Counted from the stretch's first letter, positions 16,696 through 27,463 are shown. The stretch: 64,000 nucleotides of DNA from Microbacterium terregens (GCF_027922045.1 NZ_BSEX01000024.1:111127-175126); one strand, 5' to 3'. The notes: generated by a model from the letters alone, not told the origin. Numbers and translations are program-made.

Positions 16696-17580
16696 TTATT
16701 GAATGAGCCCGGCGTGCGCCAATGCCGCGTCGACCGCGTTGCGGCTCGCTTCCGACGGTGGCGTCATCGGCAGGCGCATCTCGGCAGAGAAACCGGGGCG
16801 CAGGCGATTGAGCGCGTACTTGACCGGGCCCGGGGACGCGTCGCTGAACAGCGCCGCGTGCAGCGGATAGAGCTGGTCCTGGAGCGTGAGCGCACGGCCA
16901 TAATCCCCTGCCAGGCACGCGTCCTGGAACTCCGCGCAGAGCGCCGGCGCCACGTTCGCGGTGACCGAGATGCAGCCGCGTCCGCCCATCGCCATGAACG
17001 CCAGCGCCATGTCGTCATTGCCCGACAGCTGGCAGAAGTCGGCGCCGCAGGCGGCACGCTGCGCCGAGACGCGCTGGATGGCGCCGGTGGCATCCTTGAG
17101 CCCGACGACGACATCCGGGAAGGCCGTCACGATTCGCGCCATCGTCTCGACGGCAATGTCGGTCACGGTGCGGCCCGGCACATTGTAGAGGACGATCGGC
17201 AGCCCGCCGTCGCGCGCCAGCACCTCGAAATGGCGGAACACGCCCTCCTGGTTGGGGCGGTTGTAATAGGGAGGCACGAGCAGCGCCGCAGCCGCGCCCG
17301 CACCCTTCGCCGCCCGCACATGCTCCAGCGCCACCGACGTGTCGTTCGATCCGCAACCGGCGATCACCGGCACGCGGCCCGCGGCCTGATCGATGCAGAC
17401 GCGCACCACATGATTATGCTCCGCGATCGTCATCGTCGCCGCCTCCCCCGTCGTGCCGCAGGGCACCAGGGCGGTGGAGCCGCTCTCGATCTGCCAGTCG
17501 ATGTGCGCGCGGAAGGCGGCCTCGTCGAACGCGCCGTCCGTGAACGGGGTGACCAGGGCCGGGATCGAGCCGGAGAACAT
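16696..17580 (-). CDS. dapA: 4-hydroxy-tetrahydrodipicolinate synthase
   Basis: Condenses pyruvate with aspartate semialdehyde, the first committed step of lysine and diaminopimelate synthesis. The 294-residue length is standard. Key residues are present: Schiff-base Lys162 (VGLKDATG), Thr43-Thr44 (CGTTGE), Tyr106 (PPYYNRP) and Tyr132 (LYNVPGRT). The start ATG at 17580 matches the usual MFSGSIPALVTPF opening. It is divergent from the lytic transglycosylase gene, 66 bases away, so both genes feed cell-wall metabolism from a shared intergenic region. Confidence 0.97.
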   Translation of the reverse strand: MFSGSIPALVTPFTDGAFDEAAFRAHIDWQIESGSTALVPCGTTGEAATMTIAEHNHVVRVCIDQAAGRVPVIAGCGSNDTSVALEHVRAAKGAGAAAALLVPPYYNRPNQEGVFRHFEVLARDGGLPIVLYNVPGRTVTDIAVETMARIVTAFPDVVVGLKDATGAIQRVSAQRAACGADFCQLSGNDDMALAFMAMGGRGCISVTANVAPALCAEFQDACLAGDYGRALTLQDQLYPLHAALFSDASPGPVKYALNRLRPGFSAEMRLPMTPPSEASRNAVDAALAHAGLIQ

Positions 17581-17646
17581 GGGCAGGGACGCTCCAAGCA
17601 ACAAAAGGGAAGAATTGGCTGGCGACATAGGGCCGGCTTCCATATC

Positions 17647-19695
17647 ATGTCCAGCATGCTCACCCCCTTGCTTTCGAACATGTTGAAGGGCGGGTTGCTC
17701 GCGGCGGGCGTGACCGGCGCGTCGGTCGCCTCCGACCCCCTCCAGCATCATGCCGCCTCGTTCCTCTACGGCCAGGCGCTGCCCGTGCCGCAGCAGCTTC
17801 CCGGCCAATATCCGGCGAGCCAGCAAATGGTGCAGCCGGTGGTGCCGAGCGATCCGATCGCGGCGCCGCTCGCCGAGTGGAAGCGGCTGCAGCAGTCGGA
17901 CAACCTGCCCTTCACCGACTATGCGCGCTTCCTGCTCGCCCATCCGGGCTGGCCAGGCGAGACGAGCCGTCGCGCGGCAGCAGAAACCGCGCCGGGTGCG
18001 GGCGATCCGTCGATCACGGTGCGGTTCTTCGAGCGGTTTCCGCCGCTGACCGCGGCCGGTCGCCTCCGCAATGCCGAGGCGCTGATGGCGATGGGCCGCG
18101 CCGACGCGGCGCGTGAGGCCGCCCGCGCTGCCTGGCGAAGCGGCGTTCTGCGGCCCTCCGACGAGGCGCGCCTGATCAGCGTCTTCTCCAGCGCACTGAC
18201 GCCGGCCGATCGCGAGGCGCGGCTGGACCGGCTGCTGTGGGCGAATTCGACCACCGTGGCCGCGCGCGAGCTTCCCTATGTCTCGCCCGCCAAGCAGGCG
18301 CTCTTCCGCGCCCGCCTCGCCTTCCGCACGAACGCGTCGATGCTGGGCGGCATGGTGGTGGGCGCCGATCGCAACGATCCGGGCTTCATCGCGGATCGCG
18401 CGACCTGGCTGCGCAATTCCGGGCAAAGCCCCGCCGCGCGCGCCTATCTGGCCCAGCCGCGCACGCTATCCGCGCTGCCGGGCAATGTGGAGAAATGGTA
18501 CGAAGTGCTGCTCGCGAACGCGAGCGGCGCGGCGAACGACCGGCAATATGCGGTGGCGTTCGACATCGCGCGTCAGATCGACGACGCCTATCCGGCCGGC
18601 ACCGACGTGTCGGACAAGCCCTATGGCGAGCGTGACGACTATACGAGCCTCGCCTGGCTCGCCGGGCGCATCGCGCTCAAGAACCTCGGCCGTCCGGCGG
18701 ACGCGGTCGGCATGTTCAGCCGCTACGGCAACGGATCGCGTACGCCCACCACCCGCGCCAAGGGGTTCTACTGGGCGGCACGCGCAGCCGAAGCCGCGGG
18801 TGACACGGCGACCGCGAACCGCTGGTACGAAAGCGCGGCGGCCCTGTCCGACGTCTACTATGGCCAGCTTGCGCTCGAGCGGCTGGGCCGGCCCTTGCGG
18901 GCGCCCTCCGCGACGGCAGCGGTTGCCCCGGATCCGGCGACCCGCCAGGCATTCTATGGCCGCGAAGTGGTGCAGGCGGTGCAGTATCTAGGCCGCACCG
19001 GCGCCTATCAGGACCAGACGCTGTTCGTGCGCCAGATCGCCAATGCCGCGACCAGCGACACCGATCATGCGCTCGCGGCCGAACTTTCCAAGAAGATCGG
19101 CCGGCCGGATTTGGGCGTGATGGTCGGGCGCAGCGCGCTGATGAACGGCCACAGCGACTATACGGTGGCAGGCTATCCGTCCGTGCCGGTGCCTGCGACG
19201 CAGCAGAGCAACTTCACAATGATCCACGCGATCGCGCGGCAGGAGAGCCAGTTCGATCGCGCCGCGGTAAGCCATGCCGGCGCGCGCGGACTGATGCAGC
19301 TAATGCCGGGCACCGCCCGCGAGGCGGCGAGCAAGCTGGGGCTGAGCTACGACAGCGGCTCGCTGACCAGCGACACCGGCTACAACATCCAGCTGGGATC
19401 GAGCTATTTCCAGCGGATGCTCGACTATTACGGCGGCAGCTATCCGCTGGCGGTGGCGGCGTACAATGCCGGGCCAGGCAACGTGAACAAGTGGCTTGGC
19501 GCCTTCGGCGATCCGCGTACGGGTGCCGTGGACACGCTCGATTGGGTGGAATCGATCCCCTATACCGAAACCCGCAACTATGTGCAGCGCGTGCTGGAGA
19601 ATGCGGTCGTCTATGACCTGCTGAACCCGCAGCACGCCCGCTCGCGCGGGCCGGCGAACCTGTCGTGGTACCTGGGCAAGAACCGGCCCGGTTGA
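17647..19695 (+). CDS. slt: Soluble lytic murein transglycosylase (Slt family)
   Basis: Periplasmic enzyme that cleaves peptidoglycan glycan strands to anhydromuropeptides. About 682 residues: hydrophobic N-terminal segment, a long Ala-rich superhelical region, and a C-terminal SLT domain. The domain shows ARQESQF (catalytic Glu), HAGARGLMQLMPGTA, AVAAYNAGPGNV and SIPYTETRNYVQRVLEN. Start codons at 17647 and 17656 are both possible; neither has a convincing ribosome-binding site. Divergent from dapA; greB follows 11 bases downstream on the same strand. Confidence 0.93.
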   Translation: MSSMLTPLLSNMLKGGLLAAGVTGASVASDPLQHHAASFLYGQALPVPQQLPGQYPASQQMVQPVVPSDPIAAPLAEWKRLQQSDNLPFTDYARFLLAHPGWPGETSRRAAAETAPGAGDPSITVRFFERFPPLTAAGRLRNAEALMAMGRADAAREAARAAWRSGVLRPSDEARLISVFSSALTPADREARLDRLLWANSTTVAARELPYVSPAKQALFRARLAFRTNASMLGGMVVGADRNDPGFIADRATWLRNSGQSPAARAYLAQPRTLSALPGNVEKWYEVLLANASGAANDRQYAVAFDIARQIDDAYPAGTDVSDKPYGERDDYTSLAWLAGRIALKNLGRPADAVGMFSRYGNGSRTPTTRAKGFYWAARAAEAAGDTATANRWYESAAALSDVYYGQLALERLGRPLRAPSATAAVAPDPATRQAFYGREVVQAVQYLGRTGAYQDQTLFVRQIANAATSDTDHALAAELSKKIGRPDLGVMVGRSALMNGHSDYTVAGYPSVPVPATQQSNFTMIHAIARQESQFDRAAVSHAGARGLMQLMPGTAREAASKLGLSYDSGSLTSDTGYNIQLGSSYFQRMLDYYGGSYPLAVAAYNAGPGNVNKWLGAFGDPRTGAVDTLDWVESIPYTETRNYVQRVLENAVVYDLLNPQHARSRGPANLSWYLGKNRPG

Positions 19696-19706
19696 GTTCC
19701 TTTCCG

Positions 19707-20189
19707 ATGGATCGCCCGAACTACATCACGCCGGCCGGCTATGCCGCGCTGAAGGCGGAATATGACGCGCTGTTCGCGACCGAGCGGCCCCAGCTGGTGG
19801 AGACCATATCCTGGGCCGCCGGCAACGGCGACCGGTCGGAGAACGGCGACTATATCTATGGTCGCAAGCGATTGCGCGAAATCGACCGGCGGCTCGGCTG
19901 GCTGGCAAAGCGGATGAAGGCAGCGAAGGTCGTCGACCCCGCGCAGCAGCCGGACCGCAGCCGCGCCTGGTTCGGCGCGACGCTCACCATCGCGGACGAG
20001 GACGACAACCAGCGCGTGCTGACGCTGGTCGGCGACGACGAGGCGGAAGCGGGCAGCGGCCGGATCGGCTGGAATGCCCCCCTCGCCCGCGCCTTGCGCG
20101 GCGCCGCGGTGGGCGATCTGCGCCGCGTGATGCTGCCGGCGGGCGAGCGCGAATATGAGGTGATCGCCATCACCTATCCGGCGGGCTGA
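19707..20189 (+). CDS. greB: Transcription elongation factor GreB
   Basis: Binds the RNA polymerase secondary channel and stimulates cleavage of backtracked RNA. The 160-residue length fits GreB. The N-terminal coiled coil carries the tip acidic residues in NGDRSENGDYIYGRKRLREIDRR, longer basic-patch spacing than GreA, followed by a C-terminal FKBP-like domain. The ATG at 19707 sits 11 bases after the slt stop, suggesting co-transcription. Confidence 0.93.
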   Translation: MDRPNYITPAGYAALKAEYDALFATERPQLVETISWAAGNGDRSENGDYIYGRKRLREIDRRLGWLAKRMKAAKVVDPAQQPDRSRAWFGATLTIADEDDNQRVLTLVGDDEAEAGSGRIGWNAPLARALRGAAVGDLRRVMLPAGEREYEVIAITYPAG

Positions 20190-20190
20190 C

Positions 20191-20215
20191 GGAACGCCCC
20201 TGCCCCTTCGTCGAT
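20191..20215 (+). promoter_or_regulatory. Candidate EcfG-type promoter (GGAAC-N16-CGAT)
   Basis: GGAAC at 20191-20195 and CGAT at 20212-20215, spacer 16. The alphaproteobacterial general-stress sigma factor EcfG recognises GGAAC-N16/17-CGTT, so there is one mismatch. It lies 24 bases before the start of the small gene at 20240. Confidence 0.4.
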
Positions 20216-20239
20216 TGATAGCGGCGAAGGAGAGCAACC

Positions 20240-20479
20240 ATGGAAAACCCGCGCACCGAGAGTGCCCGCATCCACGACGACAACGCCGTGATCGACGCGG
20301 CCCAGGCCGAGGACACGCCCGCCACCGCAAGCAGCGCCGGCGGCAACCTGCAGCGCGACGTGGCGAGCCAGAACGAGGTGGCCGAGGCGCTCGATCCCGA
20401 GGCGATCACCCGCCCCAAGAAGGACGATGCGATCCATAACGACCAGGCGCGCCGCAACCAGCGTGCGCCCGACGCCTGA
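20240..20479 (+). CDS. Small acidic hydrophilic protein, unknown function
   Basis: 79-residue protein rich in Asp, Ala, Asn and Glu with no hydrophobic segment, probably disordered. GAAGGAGAG lies just upstream of the ATG, a strong ribosome-binding site, and a classic terminator follows 40 bases after the stop, so it is a real single-gene unit. A near-consensus EcfG promoter precedes it, suggesting stress induction. Proteins of this look are common in sphingomonads; no function is assigned. Confidence 0.75.
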   Translation: MENPRTESARIHDDNAVIDAAQAEDTPATASSAGGNLQRDVASQNEVAEALDPEAITRPKKDDAIHNDQARRNQRAPDA

Positions 20480-20518
20480 ACCTCAAGCGTTACTCCGTTA
20501 GCGAGTTCGTCGCGCGGA

Positions 20519-20549
20519 CGGGCCCTCGCCATCGGCGGGGGCCCGTTTT
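20519..20549 (+). terminator. Intrinsic terminator
   Basis: A 12-bp GC-rich stem (one G-T pair) with a three-base loop, followed by TTTT. It ends the small acidic gene and insulates the NYN gene. Confidence 0.85.
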
Positions 20550-20595
20550 CGGTCGCCGCATCGCCAACCGCCGCCGGCTGTTCTAGGGATTGGCC

Positions 20596-21429
20596 ATGGA
20601 TCGCTCCCCGCCCCACCCGACCGCCCCTACGGGCAACGTCGCGCTGCTGATCGACGCGGACAACGCGTCCCATGCCTCGCTGGACTATGTGCTCACGATC
20701 CTGGCGGAGCTGGGTACGGTCAACGTCCGGCGCATCTACGGCAACTGGCGCAAGCCGGCGTTGAAGGGCTGGGCAGACCTGACACTGCGCTATGGCATCG
20801 AACCCTTCCAGCAGTTCGACGTCACGAAGGGCAAGAACGCGACCGACATGAAGATGACGATCGACGCGATGGACCTGCTGTTCCGCGGGCGCATCACGGG
20901 CTTTGGCATCATGTCTTCCGACAGCGACTTCATGCCGCTGGCCCAGCGCATCCGCCAGGAGGGGGTGCCGGTCTATGGCTTCGGCACCGACCGCACGCCG
21001 GAGGGATTCCGCGAATCCTGCACCCGCTTCATCGACGTGTCGCGTGCCCGCGCACTCCAAGGCGAGGCGGAGCCCGAGCCCGAACTGATCCTGCCGCCCG
21101 CGATCGGGCGGACGCGGACCGCGGCCAAACCGGCAGCGGCCAGCAGCACCGCGGCAGTAAAGCCGCCGGCCGCCGAGCCCGCGGCCGCCAACCAGAAGCG
21201 CAAGGTCGATGCCGCGCTCGTGAAGCTGCTGCTGGATGCCTATGCCCAGTCGCGGCAGGACGCGCAGAAGTTCGCCAGCCTTTCGGAAGTGGGGCAGCGC
21301 GCCGGAAACCGCTCGAGCTTCGATACGCGCAACTACGGCTTTGCGCGCCTGTCCGACCTGATCGAGCAGGTGCCGAACTTCCAGGTCGAGCGGCGGGACA
21401 ATGGCGTGTTCGTGAAGCGGGTGCGCTGA
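20596..21429 (+). CDS. NYN-domain RNase with LOTUS/OST-HTH domain
   Basis: 277-residue protein of the LabA/YacP-like type. An N-terminal NYN (PIN-fold) nuclease domain shows conserved acidic residues in ALLIDADNAS, KNATDMKMTIDAMD and SSDSDFMPL. An Ala/Pro-rich linker (about 160-200) leads to a C-terminal LOTUS (OST-HTH) RNA-binding domain (about 205-275; ASLSEVGQRAGN, FDTRNYGFARLSDLIEQ). The pairing suggests an RNA-degrading or RNA-processing enzyme whose LOTUS domain binds structured or G-rich RNA. ATG at 20596 has AGGGAT upstream; a TTG six bases earlier is less likely. Substrate is unknown. Confidence 0.88.
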   Translation: MDRSPPHPTAPTGNVALLIDADNASHASLDYVLTILAELGTVNVRRIYGNWRKPALKGWADLTLRYGIEPFQQFDVTKGKNATDMKMTIDAMDLLFRGRITGFGIMSSDSDFMPLAQRIRQEGVPVYGFGTDRTPEGFRESCTRFIDVSRARALQGEAEPEPELILPPAIGRTRTAAKPAAASSTAAVKPPAAEPAAANQKRKVDAALVKLLLDAYAQSRQDAQKFASLSEVGQRAGNRSSFDTRNYGFARLSDLIEQVPNFQVERRDNGVFVKRVR

Positions 21430-21468
21430 GCCGGGGAACGCTCCGGCGGCTCGGTCGCTTCTGTCGGG

Positions 21469-22701
21469 ATGGAGCTTCCCCACGACTCGTCGCTCGACAG
21501 CACCCGCGCGTTCTTTTCCGAAGGATATGATTGGATCGGCAACCGCTGCCGCGCGCTCGGGACCGATGTGTTCCGCGCGCGCATCCTGCTCCGCCCGGTC
21601 GTGTGCATGATGGGAGAAGAGGCGGCGCGCCGCTTCTACGACGGGGAAAGCTTCACCCGCGCCGGCGCCATGCCGCAGACGACGCTGCGGCAGCTACAGG
21701 ACAAGGGCAGCGTCCAGACCCTGGACGGCGCGGCCCACCGCCATCGCAAGCAGCTGTTCCTGTCGACGATGGTCGGTGATCCGGCCGAGGCGCTGGCGGA
21801 CGCGTTCGAGCGCCGCTGGCATGCCGAACTCCCGCAGTGGCGCGACCAGGAGGAGGTGCAGATGCACGAGGCGTTCGGACGCCTGCTGTGCGGTGCCGCC
21901 TGTGACTGGCTGGGCGTGCCCATCGAGGACGATGCGCTGGACCGCCGCACCCACGAGATGCTGGCGATGATCGACGGTGCCGGCAGCGTCGGTACGCGCG
22001 CGTGGCGCGGCCTGGCGCTGCGCCGCCGCGCCGAGCGCTGGGCGCGTGAGGTCGTGACGCAGGTGCGCGACGGCACGCGGACGGTGGGAGAGGACACGCC
22101 GATCGCGCGCCTTGCCGGCTTTCGCGATCTCGACGGCGGACTGCTGGACCTGCGCACCGCGGGCGTCGAACTGCTCAACATCGTGCGGCCGACGGTCGCC
22201 GTGGCGCGCTTCCTCTGCTTCGCCACCCTGGCGCTCCACCAGGAGCCCGGCGCGGCAGCCTTTGTGGCAGATCGGGAGCCCGCGCGGCTTCAGGCATTCG
22301 CGCAGGAGGTGCGGCGCTTCTACCCCTTCTTCCCTGTCATCGGCGGCCGCGTCCGGACGCCCTTCCGGTTCCGCGACCACGAGTTCGGCCAGGGCGACTG
22401 GGTGATGCTGGGGCTGCACGCCACCAACCACGATCCCCGGCTGTGGGAGGCACCGGAGGCGTTCCGACCGGAACGCTTCCTTGATCGGGAGCCCGGCGCC
22501 TTTGCCCTGATCCCGCAAGGCGCGGGCGCTCATGCGGACGATCACCGCTGCCCCGGCGAGTGGATCACCCTCGCGCTGCTGCGGCGGCTGGTTCCGCTCC
22601 TCCTGGCCGCCGAGTACCGTCTGCCACCGCAGGACCTGGCCATTCCCCACGACCGCTTCCCGACGCTTCCGCGCAGCGAAGTCCGCCTCAGCTTTGCCTG
22701 A
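21469..22701 (+). CDS. Cytochrome P450 fatty-acid peroxygenase (CYP152 type)
   Basis: 410-residue soluble P450. The heme ligand is Cys361 in HRCPGEWITLALL, and the K-helix ExxR is at 280-283. The CYP152-specific Arg240-Pro241 (NIVRPTVAVARF) occupies the place of the Arg that binds the fatty-acid carboxylate and replaces the usual acid-alcohol pair. Segments VRRFYPFFP and TNHDPRLWEAPEAFRPERF closely match Bacillus P450 BS-beta. It should hydroxylate or decarboxylate fatty acids using H2O2, without a redox partner, and none is encoded nearby. GGAAC-N16-CGCT (21435-21459) just upstream is a weak stress-promoter candidate. It converges with the cyclophilin gene. Confidence 0.88.
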   Translation: MELPHDSSLDSTRAFFSEGYDWIGNRCRALGTDVFRARILLRPVVCMMGEEAARRFYDGESFTRAGAMPQTTLRQLQDKGSVQTLDGAAHRHRKQLFLSTMVGDPAEALADAFERRWHAELPQWRDQEEVQMHEAFGRLLCGAACDWLGVPIEDDALDRRTHEMLAMIDGAGSVGTRAWRGLALRRRAERWAREVVTQVRDGTRTVGEDTPIARLAGFRDLDGGLLDLRTAGVELLNIVRPTVAVARFLCFATLALHQEPGAAAFVADREPARLQAFAQEVRRFYPFFPVIGGRVRTPFRFRDHEFGQGDWVMLGLHATNHDPRLWEAPEAFRPERFLDREPGAFALIPQGAGAHADDHRCPGEWITLALLRRLVPLLLAAEYRLPPQDLAIPHDRFPTLPRSEVRLSFA

Positions 22702-22707
22702 ACGGCT

Positions 22708-23361
22708 CTAGCGGCGGATGTTGAGCAGCCATGGCTTGCTCAACCCCGTGGGCTTGGGAACCCCGTCGAGGCGCTGTGCCCGCAGGATCTGCACCGGCTT
22801 GACGATCATCTGCCCCTTCATCGCCTCGCGTCCGCAGCAGGTCGGCAGCGCCAGGATCTTGCGGACGATGTCCATGCCGCTCACCACGCGGCCGAAGGCT
22901 GCATAGCCGCGATAGCTGCCGCGTGCGTCGAGCGACGGGTTCGGCCCCACCATGATCGAGAAGTTGCCCGTGGCCGAATTCGGGTCGGCGGCGTGCGCCA
23001 TCGACACGACACCGTCGAGATGCCGGATGCCGGTCTTGTCGGTCGGCTCCAGCACGACCGGGCTCAAGGTCCGCCGCGCGTCGGTCCCCACCCCGCCCTG
23101 GATGAAGCCCTGCTTCGGATCGCCCTTGCGCGGGGCGGAACGGTAGAATTTCGTGCCGTCGAGCCGACCATCGTCGACGTATTTCAGGAAGTTCGTGGTG
23201 GTCTTCGGCGCGCGTTTTCCGTCCAGCGCGAGCACGATGGGCCCGGCCGAAGTCACCAGTCGTACGCGGATGGTGCCGGGCGCCGGCTTCGCCTGCGGCA
23301 GTGCGGGGGTGGCGAGGAAGAGCAGCGGGGCGGCAAGAGCGAGGCCAAGAATCGAACGCAT
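22708..23361 (-). CDS. Exported cyclophilin-type peptidyl-prolyl isomerase
   Basis: 217-residue protein with a signal peptide (about 1-23, ending ALPQA) and a cyclophilin domain. Landmarks are FLKYVDDGRLDGTKFYR, FIQGGVG, DPNSATGNFSIMVG and GYAAFGRVVSGMDIV. It probably assists folding of envelope proteins in the periplasm. Some residues of the canonical active site (FHRV, QGGD, FFI) are altered, so catalytic strength is uncertain. Start ATG at 23361 gives a clean signal sequence. Located between the convergent P450 gene and ettA on the same strand, separated from ettA by a terminator. Confidence 0.87.
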   Translation of the reverse strand: MRSILGLALAAPLLFLATPALPQAKPAPGTIRVRLVTSAGPIVLALDGKRAPKTTTNFLKYVDDGRLDGTKFYRSAPRKGDPKQGFIQGGVGTDARRTLSPVVLEPTDKTGIRHLDGVVSMAHAADPNSATGNFSIMVGPNPSLDARGSYRGYAAFGRVVSGMDIVRKILALPTCCGREAMKGQMIVKPVQILRAQRLDGVPKPTGLSKPWLLNIRR

Positions 23362-23422
23362 AGACCACCCTAACGTCTGATCGCCGGCTTTGGGACCCGC
23401 TGCCCGCGCCCGCCAGGCAAGC

Positions 23423-23455
23423 AAAAGGGGCGGGTGGCACCTGGCCGCCCGCCCC
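23423..23455 (-). terminator. Intrinsic terminator of ettA
   Basis: A 12-bp GC-rich stem with a five-base loop, followed on the minus strand by TTTT, 25 bases beyond the ettA stop. Confidence 0.85.
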
Positions 23456-23479
23456 TTTCGCGTGTTCAGAAGGACGCGA

Positions 23480-25159
<1,680 letters not shown>

Positions 25160-25330
25160 AGGGGTCTCCAAAAAAGCGGGTCTACAGGTCTGGGATTTTC
25201 GCACCGGGACATAGCGATCCGAGGCGCGATTGGCAACGCGGAGGCGGGCGACTTGCGCCCGAACGGGCTGCGCCGCATCATGGCCGCGGGGGGCGTCCGC
25301 TTCCCGTGCCACTCCCATGACGGAACGCCC

Positions 25331-26716
25331 ATGCCGCTCAAGCCTGCCCTTCTGCTCGCCGCCCTCGCCCTGCCGCTGCCTGCGATGGCGCAGATGTCCC
25401 CCGCCCAGGTCGCGAAGCTGCGCGACGCCGCGCTGAAGGACGAGATCGCCTGGGACATCACCGAAGGGCTCACCACCGAGATCGGGCCGCGCCTTGCCGG
25501 TACCGACGACGAAGCCCGGGCGCGCACCTGGGCGGTGGCCAAGCTCAAGGCGCTGGGCTTCAGCAACGTCCGCATCGAACCCTATCAGATGCCGGTCTGG
25601 GTACGCGGCGAGGAGAAGGCGTCGATCGTCGCCCCCTTCCCCCAGCAGCTCCACCTCGCCGCCCTCGGCAACTCGGGCGCGACCCCGGCTGACGGCGTGG
25701 AAGCGGAAGTGGTCTATTTCCCGACCCTCGCCGACCTGGAAGCAGCACCCGCCGCAAGCGTCGCGGGAAAGATCGTCTTCGTCAGCCATGCGATGCACGC
25801 GGCGCAGGACGGATCGAGCTACGGCCCGTTCGGCCAGGTCCGCCGCGCGGGCCCGGCGATCGCTTCCCGCAAGGGCGCGGCCGCGATCCTGATCCGCTCG
25901 ATCGGCACCGACTATCATCGCAACCCGCACACCGGCGTCACCAACTTCCCCGAAGGCGTGGCACCGATCCCGGCCGCCGCGCTCTCGCTTCCGGATGCGG
26001 AACAGCTGGAGCGCGTGCTCGAACGCGGCAAGCCCGTGCGCGTGAAGCTGCTGCTCACCCCGCGGCAGATCGGCACGCGCGAGTCCGGCAACGTCATCGC
26101 CGAGGTACCCGGCCGCGATCCGAAGGCGGGCGTCGTGCTGGTCGGCGGCCATCTCGACAGCTGGGACCTGGGCACCGGCGCGATCGACGACGCGAGCGGC
26201 GTCGCGATCACGGCTGCCGCCGCCAAGCGCATCATGGCGGCCGGCCGGCCGCGGCGCACGATCCGGGTGGTGTGGTTCGGTGCGGAAGAAGTCGGCGGCT
26301 TCGGCGGCATCGCCTATGCCAAGGCACACGCCGGCGAACGACACGCGCTGGCAGCCGAGTCAGATTTCGGTGCCGACCGGGTCTGGAAGTTCGACACCGC
26401 CCTTCCTGCCAGCGCAACCGCGGTCGCCGACCGGCTGCAGACGGCGCTGGCGCCGCTCGGCATCACCCGCGGCAATGCCGTTGCGGGCGACGGCACCGAC
26501 ATCGCGCCGACGCTCGCCCAGGGTGTCGCCGCCGTGGACCTCTCCCAGGACGGCACCCGCTACTTCGACTATCACCACACGCCCGATGACACGCTCGACA
26601 AGATCGACCGTGCGCAGTTGCAGCAGAACGTCGCTGCATGGACGGCGATGCTGGCCGTGGTGGCGGATGCGCCGGAGGAGATCGGGGCAGTCACTCGCCC
26701 TGCCGCGGGCCACTGA
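25331..26716 (+). CDS. Exported M28 family zinc aminopeptidase
   Basis: 461-residue metallopeptidase with a signal peptide (about 1-20, PLPAMAQ). A PA-like insert domain lies around 120-240. The M28 zinc site is present: His274/Asp276 (GGHLDSWD), Asp286-287 (IDDASG), Glu319-320 (FGAEEVGG) and His415/416 (YHHTPDD). It probably releases N-terminal amino acids from peptides in the periplasm or outside the cell. ATG at 25331 begins the signal sequence; an upstream extension of the frame is not protein-like. Divergent from ettA. Confidence 0.9.
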   Translation: MPLKPALLLAALALPLPAMAQMSPAQVAKLRDAALKDEIAWDITEGLTTEIGPRLAGTDDEARARTWAVAKLKALGFSNVRIEPYQMPVWVRGEEKASIVAPFPQQLHLAALGNSGATPADGVEAEVVYFPTLADLEAAPAASVAGKIVFVSHAMHAAQDGSSYGPFGQVRRAGPAIASRKGAAAILIRSIGTDYHRNPHTGVTNFPEGVAPIPAAALSLPDAEQLERVLERGKPVRVKLLLTPRQIGTRESGNVIAEVPGRDPKAGVVLVGGHLDSWDLGTGAIDDASGVAITAAAAKRIMAAGRPRRTIRVVWFGAEEVGGFGGIAYAKAHAGERHALAAESDFGADRVWKFDTALPASATAVADRLQTALAPLGITRGNAVAGDGTDIAPTLAQGVAAVDLSQDGTRYFDYHHTPDDTLDKIDRAQLQQNVAAWTAMLAVVADAPEEIGAVTRPAAGH

Positions 26717-26850
26717 TTGCCACAACAATGCCGCGATGATGACACGCCGATGAATTTGCGGGATTGACGCCGCAGACGCGAACGTTATTGCGGCAGCCTC
26801 GCGACGGCGACGGGCCGGCCGCGAACTTTGGATTGCTTGGGAGCACCCGA

Positions 26851-27099
26851 ATGAAGAAGATCGTTCTTGTCGCTGCTGCCGCCGGCCTGCTGTCGCTCAC
26901 GGCCTGCGGTTCGAACACTCCGGCTGAAAACGCGGCTGACGCGCAGGCGGACAACCTCGAGATGATGGCCGACAACATGGAAGACATGGCCGACAACGCC
27001 ACCACCGAGGGTTCGGAAGCCGCTCTCGAGAACCAGGCTGACAACCTGCACGAGGCAGCCGACAACGTCGAGGACGCGGGCGAAACCAACGCCATGTGA
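26851..27099 (+). CDS. Small repetitive lipoprotein
   Basis: 82-residue predicted lipoprotein: basic start MKKIV, hydrophobic core, lipobox LTAC. The mature part is very acidic and repeats an A-D-N-x-E-x-M/A pattern about every seven residues (ADNLEMMADNMEDMADN, then ADNLHEAADNVEDAG), suggesting a coiled-coil or amphipathic helix at the membrane. A strong intrinsic terminator follows. Function unknown; small Ala/Asp/Asn-rich lipoproteins of this kind are frequent in sphingomonads. Confidence 0.8.
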   Translation: MKKIVLVAAAAGLLSLTACGSNTPAENAADAQADNLEMMADNMEDMADNATTEGSEAALENQADNLHEAADNVEDAGETNAM

Positions 27100-27140
27100 T
27101 CCGACGCCCGTCCGGTTCCTCCGGACGGACCGGTTAGAAG

Positions 27141-27173
27141 GGGCGTCCCGGCAACGGGGCGCCCTTTTCTTTT
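27141..27173 (+). terminator. Intrinsic terminator after the small lipoprotein
   Basis: A 9-bp stem (one G-T pair) with a six-base loop, followed by TTTTCTTTT, 42 bases after the stop codon. Confidence 0.88.
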
Positions 27174-27385
27174 GCCTGCGCGAGAGAGGGGCCGCCCGGA
27201 ACCTTTCCGGGCTCTCGCTCCGCCGCGAAGATCCTGGTTCAGAGAAGTTGGCGAACTTCCCGCGATCCCTTGGACATCCTCCGGCACTCGTGGCGCGCAG
27301 TCCTGCCGCATTCTGCCTTATCTTGCCGCGAGCGATATTGCCGCTTGCCCCGGTGTGGGGGGTGAGCCTAAGGGCAAGCCGGCGT

Positions 27386-27463
<78 letters not shown>

